From Pseudomonadota bacterium (GTDB lineage: Bacteria > Myxococcota_A > Polyangia > Haliangiales > Haliangiaceae), in NCBI GenBank assembly GCA_022360315.1, contig JAKSDA010000042.1, positions 1 to 64,000 of the forward strand: DNA of 64,000 nt. The letters are read 5' to 3'. A program made the position numbers and the translations under genes. Of this stretch, positions 8,509-16,400 are shown piece after piece. Below the pieces are notes generated by a model. It saw nothing but the letters and a program-made list of their open reading frames with translations, was not told the DNA's origin and ran no database searches. The first letter of the stretch is position 1. Every line of letters begins with the position of its first letter.

Positions 8509-10448
8509 CAGCCAGGACGACCCGCGGAGGAGGACGCGCTGCGGTCACCCGCAAGGCGGTTGCAATGGTGGTTTTTGCTCTCGCTGTGGCCAGCACCCTG
8601 GTCTTGTCGGCCGGTCCAGCTCGGGCTCAGGAGCGCGGCGGCAACGATACAGTCTCACATCGTTTGACCGTCGACCTGCAGCTCCGCCGCTTGCCCCCGC
8701 CATCAACCCTGACCATGCGGTCCGACACCGCGCGGTCCAAAACCGATTATCGCGATGATCGGATCGATCGAATCGCCGGTCATTCCCGGCCGGGACGTCA
8801 GGCCGCACCGGCCGGGAATGCGGTCGGCCGTGTGGCGCAGAGCGCCGATCCGGCCAATGGAGATCAGGCCGATGCCACCGTGTCTTCTGGACAGGGCAAA
8901 CAGGATTTTGCCAGCGCCGGATACAAGGCCATCCCGACCACGATGCGCGACCTACAGGAGCGGGTCATCTTTCGCTTCAATGTCGGTTATGGTCTCGATT
9001 CGGGCACCTTGAGCGGTGATCCCGGCCGATCGGGCATCGACCCGGCCCGGGTGACCGATCCCAACGGCAACGAGTTCACCGAGTTCCGCAATTATTTGCT
9101 CGGCGATGCGGTGCTGGGCTCGAACGGAATTCTCATGCCGTCGCTCAACACCTATATACAATCGCGGTTTGCGTTCGACGCGGTCAGCGGAGCCAGCGAG
9201 TTCACCGCTCTGCCCTCGAGCTACGACAACCAGGCTTTTCAGATCAATGCAGCCTACGCCGAGTTTGACGGATTTGGCGGTGAGGGTACGGTTCTCGACA
9301 AGATCTTTGTGCGCGGCGGTCGCCAGTACCGCCACGGCTCGGCCCTTTTTGTCACTGTATTCGACGGCATCACTGCAGCGTTCGACGACCGGGGTATCGA
9401 GGTATCGGGCTTTTTCGGCCAGCGGGCGTCGATCTATTTCGACAAAAATCCCGGTCTGGTCGGCGGCGGGGGCGTCAAACTGCGCGGTAAAGACCTCTTC
9501 GACCTGCCGGTCGATCTCGCCGTCGATTATCTGTTTTTCGACGGCGGCGGATCCGATGCCGAAAACGCGGCCGGTGGCATCGCTCTGTCGCGCCACTACA
9601 TCGAGCTCGACTCCCGTCTCGTCTTGTCGTCGACCCGGATCTATCTGCGCGGCCGCATCGTCGATAACGGCGACTTGGCCGGTCAGATGGACGCAGACGG
9701 CAACATCGAGGCCGACGGCATTGGCCTGGGCCGGCTCGGTGTGCAGGTTCGCCATCCCTTCGGCCGCAAGCTCCTGGTCGTCGCCGACGCCGAACAGCGA
9801 TTTGGCCGCGCCGTGGCCTACGACTTTGTCAGTCCGGTGCGCATCGACGTGGTCGATGCCGACAATCTGGTCGGCATTGGCCTCGATCCCCCGGCCGATT
9901 CGACCCGTGTGGGCGTACGGGTCAACGCCATGCTCAATCGCATGTTCGAGCTCTACGGCTTTGCCCGGGTCAACATCGTGTCCGACGCCGACGGCCAGAA
10001 GACCGGCTTCAACCGGCCGTATCAGGATCTCGGTGCCGCGCTCTCGGCCCGGGTCGGGCCGAGCGTGATTGCCACCGCTCAGTACAAACTTCGCCTGCAG
10101 CAACTCAATGACGACGCCAATGGCGAGGGCTCGGACTTTTTCGACACCAGCGGCAGCGGCGTGACGCAATATCACGAGCTCTCGGGCGAGTTTCGCTACC
10201 GCCTGAGCGGCCCTTCGCGCCGAGCATCGGCTGGGTTGGGCGCATACTTTCGAGTCTACAACCTGCAGTCGCCCTATGCCGAGGTCGAGCAGGACTCGCG
10301 AGCGGGCGGTCGAGTCGATGTCGATTACTGGTTCAGACGAGACCTTCGGGTCATGGCGGCCGGCGAGATCGCCCAGCCGTCTCCCTCGATAGCTCCCGAG
10401 TTGGGCACGTTGCTGAGCATTCGCTTGCTCACGGAGGCGTTGTTCTGA
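8505..10448 (+). CDS. Outer-membrane beta-barrel protein of the cytochrome cluster
   Basis: The reading frame is open from 8226, but the ATG at 8505 overlaps the previous stop and gives a good Sec signal peptide ending near AGPARAQ (about residues 40-46). The 647-residue product is rich in alternating polar and aromatic strands, for example RGGRQYRHGSALFVTVFDG, and ends in phenylalanine, as outer-membrane barrels do. It has no haem motif. A region of about 100 residues after the signal peptide is low in hydrophobics and may be periplasmic. Lying between multihaem cytochrome genes, it is probably the barrel that lets haem wires cross the outer membrane, analogous in role to MtrB. I see no clear sequence link to MtrB itself. 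Confidence 0.8.
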   Translation: MTARTTRGGGRAAVTRKAVAMVVFALAVASTLVLSAGPARAQERGGNDTVSHRLTVDLQLRRLPPPSTLTMRSDTARSKTDYRDDRIDRIAGHSRPGRQAAPAGNAVGRVAQSADPANGDQADATVSSGQGKQDFASAGYKAIPTTMRDLQERVIFRFNVGYGLDSGTLSGDPGRSGIDPARVTDPNGNEFTEFRNYLLGDAVLGSNGILMPSLNTYIQSRFAFDAVSGASEFTALPSSYDNQAFQINAAYAEFDGFGGEGTVLDKIFVRGGRQYRHGSALFVTVFDGITAAFDDRGIEVSGFFGQRASIYFDKNPGLVGGGGVKLRGKDLFDLPVDLAVDYLFFDGGGSDAENAAGGIALSRHYIELDSRLVLSSTRIYLRGRIVDNGDLAGQMDADGNIEADGIGLGRLGVQVRHPFGRKLLVVADAEQRFGRAVAYDFVSPVRIDVVDADNLVGIGLDPPADSTRVGVRVNAMLNRMFELYGFARVNIVSDADGQKTGFNRPYQDLGAALSARVGPSVIATAQYKLRLQQLNDDANGEGSDFFDTSGSGVTQYHELSGEFRYRLSGPSRRASAGLGAYFRVYNLQSPYAEVEQDSRAGGRVDVDYWFRRDLRVMAAGEIAQPSPSIAPELGTLLSIRLLTEALF

Positions 10449-11365
10449 TGCTGGCTAGCGCTCTTTTGAAGTTCCGAGCCGCCTGGCCGATCGGGTTGAT
10501 CGCCGTGGTGGTGGCGGTGTTGGCGATTCCGGCCACGGCCGCGCGCAAAAAAGTTCTCGATCGCAGTGAGCGGCGTTTCGACCATGCCGCTCACTCCAAG
10601 ATGGTGGTGACCAAGCTGGGCAGGGACGAGCCGTGCGCCGGCCAGTGCCACACCATGTCGGCAGATTTCGCTTCCTGGCAGCGCGATCCCGACGACAAGA
10701 AAGAACACGAGCGCTGCTATGCCGGCTGCCATCAGGGCTATACCCACAAGATGACCACCCGGCGCCGGGCTCTCAAGGGCATCGAAGGTCGCACCTGCTA
10801 TCCATGCCACGGCAAGCGGCTGAGATACCGGCCCAAGGAGGACAACCTCGGTGTGGTCGCACGAGCGACCGAGGTGACCCATGTCGCGACATTCGCTCAC
10901 CGCAAGCACATCAACCCCAAGGCCTCGAGCGCCGGGCAGTGCGAGTCCTGCCACGGGGCGTTTGGCGACCAGCGCGGGCAGTTTCAGGGCACTCTGGCGG
11001 CCGGGCACGAATACTGCTCGGGTTGTCATGGCCGTGCTGCCGAGCCGCGGATGAACGAGTGCCTGGGCTGCCATGTCGACCGAAGTGCGCCGGAAGCCAA
11101 ATTTCCGGTTATGCAACCGCGCACGCCCAGCCCGTACTCGGTCAAGGCCGGCTTCAGCCACCAGGCCCACGCCCGGATCAAACGGGTTGGCCGCGAGGGT
11201 AAGGCCTGCCTGGCCTGCCACGCCAATATCGGCACATCCGATCGCGATGACGTCATTCCGATGCCCACCATGATGGACTGCTACCAGTCGTGTCACGACG
11301 GCAAAAAAGCGTTCAGCGTGACCGGAACCAGGTGCACCGAATGCCACAAAAAAAGGGGGGCGTAA
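10448..11365 (+). CDS. Nonahaem cytochrome c with three CX3CH motifs
   Basis: The start codon overlaps the previous stop (TGATG). A Sec signal peptide ends near PATAA (about residue 31). The 305-residue product has nine haem motifs: six CX2CH and three with one extra residue (CAGQCH, CYAGCH, CYQSCH). The C-terminal pair of motifs, the GH..C..CH block and the FxHxxH ligands match the next protein, so the two are paralogues. It probably acts as a soluble periplasmic or extracellular electron carrier of the conduit. The CX3CH sites would need a tolerant cytochrome c maturation system. Confidence 0.88.
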   Translation: MLASALLKFRAAWPIGLIAVVVAVLAIPATAARKKVLDRSERRFDHAAHSKMVVTKLGRDEPCAGQCHTMSADFASWQRDPDDKKEHERCYAGCHQGYTHKMTTRRRALKGIEGRTCYPCHGKRLRYRPKEDNLGVVARATEVTHVATFAHRKHINPKASSAGQCESCHGAFGDQRGQFQGTLAAGHEYCSGCHGRAAEPRMNECLGCHVDRSAPEAKFPVMQPRTPSPYSVKAGFSHQAHARIKRVGREGKACLACHANIGTSDRDDVIPMPTMMDCYQSCHDGKKAFSVTGTRCTECHKKRGA

Positions 11366-12258
11366 TGGACCGCACTACCCGAGATAGCCGAGCCGGACGT
11401 CGGGCAATTCGATCGGCCGGCCGCCTGGTAATTCTGACCCTGGGTGCCCTGGGTGCCGTGGGCCTGACCGCCGGACTGTCGCTCGACCCGGCCACGGCAC
11501 AAGACCGAGCCGACCAGCCGGCCGGAGCCAAGAATACCGGGCTGCGCTACAGCCACGCTGCCCACCAGGCGCTCAAGGTCGATCAATCCAGGTGCAGCGA
11601 TTGCCATCGGCTCGACGACAACTATCGAGCGTCGCCCCCACTGACCGGCAACGATCACCAGCCGTGCGCCGATTCCAAATGCCACTTCAAAGAGTTTTTC
11701 GCCACCAAGCCCAAGATCTGTCGAGTTTGCCACGAAGCAGATCAGCCCTGGGTCAAACAGAAGGCGGTCATGTTTCAGCGACTGCGCAGCGAGTTTGGCG
11801 GCGGTGGCATATCCCATGAATCCCATGTTTCGCTGGTCGGCAAAAAGGGCAATGCCGCGTGCAAGCGCTGTCACGGCGACAAATACAAGGGTCAGCACAA
11901 ACCCAGGACCGGCGGGCACAGCGTGTGCGCACCCTGTCACAGCAAAAACGCCGAGCCGGCCATGAGCGACTGCGGCTCGTGCCATGCACTGGGCGGTCAG
12001 GTCGGCGCGGCCCGGCCCGCACCCTCGGAGTGGAACGTGCGGGCTCGATTCGACCACCAGACTCACGACAGCGATCCGCGCGACGACCGCGAGACTGCCT
12101 GCGTCGTGTGCCACCGCACTATCCCCAAAGCCACCTCGCTAGCCGAGATTCAAGCTCCCAAGATGCAGTACTGCGACTCCTGCCACAACGGCGAGCACGC
12201 GTTCAAGACCACTGGATTCGATTGCTACCGGTGTCACGGGAGCGAGGCGGATGAGTAA
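11365..12258 (+). CDS. Nonahaem cytochrome c, paralogue 2
   Basis: The frame is open from 11290 but the ATG at 11365 overlaps the previous stop (TAATG) and follows a G-rich run. Residues 1-45 form an arginine-containing signal peptide ending near PATAQ. The 297-residue product has nine haem motifs, eight CX2CH and one CX4CH (CADSKCH). Its order of motifs parallels the upstream protein (paired motifs near the C-terminus: CDSCHNG, then CYRCHG about 15 residues on), indicating tandem duplication. It is likely periplasmic and interchangeable in role with its neighbours, perhaps at a different potential. Confidence 0.88.
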   Translation: MDRTTRDSRAGRRAIRSAGRLVILTLGALGAVGLTAGLSLDPATAQDRADQPAGAKNTGLRYSHAAHQALKVDQSRCSDCHRLDDNYRASPPLTGNDHQPCADSKCHFKEFFATKPKICRVCHEADQPWVKQKAVMFQRLRSEFGGGGISHESHVSLVGKKGNAACKRCHGDKYKGQHKPRTGGHSVCAPCHSKNAEPAMSDCGSCHALGGQVGAARPAPSEWNVRARFDHQTHDSDPRDDRETACVVCHRTIPKATSLAEIQAPKMQYCDSCHNGEHAFKTTGFDCYRCHGSEADE

Positions 12259-13351
12259 TAGGCTCGGCAGCGTGGTGGCGCGGGCTGGGATTGTCCTTGT
12301 CGGCCTTGTGGCGACCGACCCGGCGCCCGGTCAGGCATCGGATCGGGCAGCAGGTCAAGCATCGCCTGAATCGTCGCCCCAAAAAGTGCCCGAAAAAAGC
12401 CCGGCCAAAAAAATTCAGCCGGCCAAGTTCGACCACGACTCCCACAAAGACAAGCTGCATCCGGTGACCAAAAAAAACCTGGTGAGCGCCGAAAACTGCG
12501 CGAGTTGCCACGGCAACAATCCCCAGGGCGTGCTGGACAGGCCGGCCAAGAGCGGTCACCAGCCGTGCATGGCCGGGGGATGTCACGCCAGGTGGTTTCT
12601 CGGCGTCGCTGCCGATACGAAACGGCGAGACCCGGTTCTCTACGAAAAATCAGTGGCATTCTGCCTGGGCTGCCACGACAGTCCATCGGGACAGCCGCCC
12701 AATAACTACACCGTACCCAGTACCGACAATCTCTACCGGGACAACTCGAGTCCCGATTATCACGTCGAGTTCAACCATTTCGATCATACTCAGCTCGCCG
12801 CGTGCCAGGACTGTCACGTGGTCGACCCGAGCACGTTTGCGCTAAAGCTGGATACGCCCGGTCATGCTCAATGCGCCCAGTGCCACGGCAAAGAGGAGGG
12901 GGCCCAGCCGATGGGTGAGTGTGCGGCCTGTCATCGAGAGCCCGGGCCCGCCGAGTATTTTCACAACGCGTGGAAAGGCTCGGAAACCCGCACGTGCAAC
13001 TCTCCCGCGCATCTCGCCTTGGCCGCCAGGCGCCAAAAAAAACCCCAACAAGTGCCCTGTTTCAAGCACGAGCGCGAGGAGCATCGCCTTCGCAGGGGCC
13101 GCAAGCCGCTCGACTGCGGGCACTGTCATTTTATGATAGGCGACCGCAGGCGATGGGGCTCCAATCGATACGAAACGGTCCGCGATATCAAGAGCGCGCC
13201 GATCATCCACAACAGCCGCGATCTGGCCCACGCCTCGTGCGGCGATAGTAGAGCGTGTCACAGGCGAGATGTGGACGACAGGCGGGGCACCGCAAACTGC
13301 CTTCTCTGTCACAGTCAAAAGACCATCGATAATGATTTATTCGAGCCCTAG
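12251..13351 (+). CDS. Nonahaem cytochrome c, paralogue 3 with CX5CH
   Basis: It overlaps the previous gene by 8 nt. The 366-residue product has a signal peptide, a Lys/Pro-rich linker (about 35-55) and nine candidate haem motifs: seven CX2CH, one CX4CH (CMAGGCH) and one CX5CH (CGDSRACH). The N-terminal FDH..H block and the GHQPC motif match the two upstream cytochromes. The C-terminal third has lost some sites (CNSPAH and CFKHER stand where haem motifs could have been) and gained others. It is the most divergent of the three paralogues. The CX5CH site may or may not carry haem. Confidence 0.85.
   Translation: MSNRLGSVVARAGIVLVGLVATDPAPGQASDRAAGQASPESSPQKVPEKSPAKKIQPAKFDHDSHKDKLHPVTKKNLVSAENCASCHGNNPQGVLDRPAKSGHQPCMAGGCHARWFLGVAADTKRRDPVLYEKSVAFCLGCHDSPSGQPPNNYTVPSTDNLYRDNSSPDYHVEFNHFDHTQLAACQDCHVVDPSTFALKLDTPGHAQCAQCHGKEEGAQPMGECAACHREPGPAEYFHNAWKGSETRTCNSPAHLALAARRQKKPQQVPCFKHEREEHRLRRGRKPLDCGHCHFMIGDRRRWGSNRYETVRDIKSAPIIHNSRDLAHASCGDSRACHRRDVDDRRGTANCLLCHSQKTIDNDLFEP
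13321..13351 (+). repeat. 31-nt direct repeat, copy 1
   Basis: This copy covers the last codons and stop of the third nonahaem cytochrome gene. It matches 13382-13412 at 26 of 31 positions, with a 61-nt offset. Confidence 0.6.
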
Positions 13352-13381
13352 TCTATCGATTCTGTCGGTTCTATCGATATT

Positions 13382-13412
13382 GACCGTCGATCATGATTGA
13401 TTCGAGCCTCAG
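13382..13412 (+). repeat. 31-nt direct repeat, copy 2
   Basis: This copy lies in the intergenic gap just before the Shine-Dalgarno of the giant cytochrome gene. Between the copies sit two more CTATCGAT repeats. The pattern suggests a local duplication, possibly a recombination or insertion scar between two cytochrome genes. Confidence 0.55.
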
Positions 13413-13416
13413 GAGG
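13411..13416 (+). promoter_or_regulatory. Shine-Dalgarno AGGAGG of the giant cytochrome gene
   Basis: A perfect AGGAGG lies 10 nt before the ATG at 13427. It lies inside the coding stretch that would result from the upstream ATG at 13397, which favours the later start. Confidence 0.75.
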
Positions 13417-13426
13417 TCGCTTGCAA

Positions 13427-16400
13427 ATGACGCTTGCAATGACGGGTAATGTCCCTTTTCGAATTGCTGTCCGAGTTTTGCGATGGGCTCTGGCGTCTTC
13501 GCTGGCCCTTTGGCTGGTCGCTTGCTCTGCTACGGAGAAGCGTGTCGAGCAGGATTTTAACTTCGACGGCACCTGCGTGCGCTGTCACAGCGGTCTGAGT
13601 GCCGGCCAGGTTCACGCCACCTTCAAGCTGCGCTGCGTCGATTGCCACGGCGGCAACGATCAAGTCGGTGAGGTGCCCGAGAACGCATTCGAGAACGAAG
13701 CCGACTGGCGCAATCAGGCGTTGATCGCAGCGAGCCACGACCTCTATCCGGACGACGACGCCCGCATCGCGTTCAAGGATCCGGCTCTGGCCCGGTTCTT
13801 TTTCGCCAACGGAATTGACGACGACGGCGATGGCGTGATCGACGAACCCATCGAGTTCGACCCCAACAATGCCAATCAGGTCCTCGACTTTGGCGAGATC
13901 GCCGAGCTGGGCCTTCAGGGCGAGGGTGTGGGCCAGTTTATCGATACCGAGTACAACCGCGACCTCAACTACACCCGCTGGATCAACCCGGGCGACCTTC
14001 GCGTGGCCACCGCAACCTGTGGCAGCTCGTCGCGCGTGGCCGGTGAGACGGCCAGTGGTTGCCACCAGAGCGTGGTCGATGTCATGCGGCGCTCGATCAT
14101 GGTCAACCAGGCCGCGGTCATCAACGGCGCGTATTACGGCAACGAGAGCTGGCGCGAGGCATTCCAGCAAGACCGTGATGACAACGGCCAGGCCGCCGAT
14201 CCGCGCGCTGGCGCATACGGGTATCCCCTGGACTACGAGGCGATCGACGGCTGCATCGACGATGCCGCGGTCGACGGCCAGGGCGGCCGCGGCCAGCCCA
14301 GGTTCGATTCGGCTTGTCTGGAGATGATCGCAGCGCTGAACGATCCCGCCGCGGCGAGCGGACAGCCGGGCAATATCGGTCTGCCAGCATTCGAGGCAGT
14401 TCAGGGTGCCATCGAGGGCGCGGCGCCGGGAACTCAGGCCGGCAGCACCCTGGCCCACCAGGGTGTATTCAACAAGAGCTCGCGTTTCGAGGGATGGGGC
14501 GGCCAGCCGCTCGACAATGTCGAGGCCAGCCTGCCCGAACTCGAGCCCGTGCTCAACCAGCCGCTTCTCCAGCTTCTCGCCATCGATCCGGTCGATCTAG
14601 TCTTGCGCGGTTTTCGCGCCTACTATCCGCTCAACTACGCCGGCTCGAACATCAATCAGAATTTCACATTTGGCGAATCGATCCAGCCCAATCTCAATAT
14701 CATTCAAACCAAAAATCCATTTGGCCGCGGCCATTCATCGGGCTGCACGGCGTGCCATATGGCCTACAACTACGATGGCTCGCGCAATCCTCAGCTCATT
14801 CAAGTGGTCGACGAAAATGGCAATGCGAGCACCGAGAGCGTCACCGATCCGACCACCAAACACCGCGAATTCGATGTCACCCAGGACATTGTCGCGATCG
14901 ACGGCCAGGATCGTCTGATCGGCATCACGGTCAACGCGGCCGAGCGCGACGTCGACAAGGACGGCGACCTCAACGATGCAGTCGACCGCGAACAGCAGCG
15001 CTTTTATTCGGCCGATCACGAGCTGACCACGCGGATTACCACCCAGCAATGCGGCCTGTGCCACGCTTTCGTGACCCGCATCGACCTGGCCTACCAGGGC
15101 ATGTCCGAGGACGAGCAGCGCGACGCCCTGGCTCGCATCGCGCCGATCGATTTCACCACGCCCGAGGGCACACGGGTGCGCATTCACGACTCGCTGGTCC
15201 GCGAGGAGTTCGATGCCACTGGCGCCAACTTCGAGCGTCTGGTGATTCCGAGCGGAGTCCCGGTCATCGAGCAGGCCAAACAGCGCGACGCCACTCTTGC
15301 CCAGGCTGGCCTGATTGCCGGTGCTGGCGGCTGTGCTCCACAGGTGTATACCGAGGACTGCAATAACAACGGCGAGCTCGATGGCGAACTGGTATTGACC
15401 TGGGTGGATGAAAACGGCAACACAGTGGCGACCGAGACCATCGACGAGGATCTCAACCGCAATGGCGTCCTCGACCTGATCGACCACGCGCCGCGCGAAG
15501 TGAGTGTGGACGGCCGCCAGATGCGCTACATCTACGGCGGACGCAACGGATCGACCCGGCTCATGGACATTCACTTCGAACGGGGCATGCACTGCATCGA
15601 TTGCCACATGCTGCAGGACAGCCACGGCGACGGCAATCTGTACTCGACCAACTGGGATACCATCGAGATCGAGTGCGAAGACTGCCACGGTACGGTCCAG
15701 ACGCCGGCCTCCCTTCTCACCACCGGGCCCAACGGCGGCAACGATCTGACCCTGGCCGAAGATCACGACCGCCGGCCATTTTTCGAGCGCAAGGGTGACC
15801 GCATCATCCAGCGCTCGCGGGTCACTCCGGGCCTGTTTTGGCAGATTCCGCAGACAGCCGATGTGATCAATCCAGACAGCCAGTTTTTTAATGCCGATGC
15901 CATCGAGGCTCATACCGCGTCTCACTTGCCAGCAGACGACGGCCAGACCAGCGTGTTTGCCGGCGATGCCGGCCAGTCGCCTCTGCAGCAAGCCAAGCTG
16001 GAATGCTACTCGTGCCACATGTCCTGGGTCATCAATTGCATCGGTTGCCACTACAACGTCAACCGCCGGATCGGCAACCGCAAATCGGTCGATGAAAACG
16101 GTGTGGTGAAGGATGTCGCCGGTGAAAACGAAGTTTGGTACAACAACTCCAATCAATTTGCTCTGACCAATTTTCAGCTGCTCGCATTCATGCGTTCACC
16201 GTTCATATTGGGCTACAACGCCACGGCCGATGAGCAGCGGGTGGGAACCTTCCGCTCGTCCATGCAGCTCCATGTCTCGGTCAATGACGCCGCTGGCGAC
16301 ACGTTATTTGACAATATCACCTTTACCACCCACCAGAGAGTCGACGGCAACAGCGAGCGCAGCAATGTGGCGACCAGTGGTGCGGCTCTCAACCAGACCA

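Noticed and set aside
8952..10175. 407-codon minus-strand frame
   Set aside because: Antisense to the beta-barrel gene, which has a signal peptide and terminal Phe.
13238..13261. Certain haem attachment at CX5CH
   Set aside because: The spacer is outside well-established haem c motifs. I list it as a candidate site only.
14735..16156. 473-codon minus-strand frame
   Set aside because: Antisense to haem motifs of the giant cytochrome; no features of its own.
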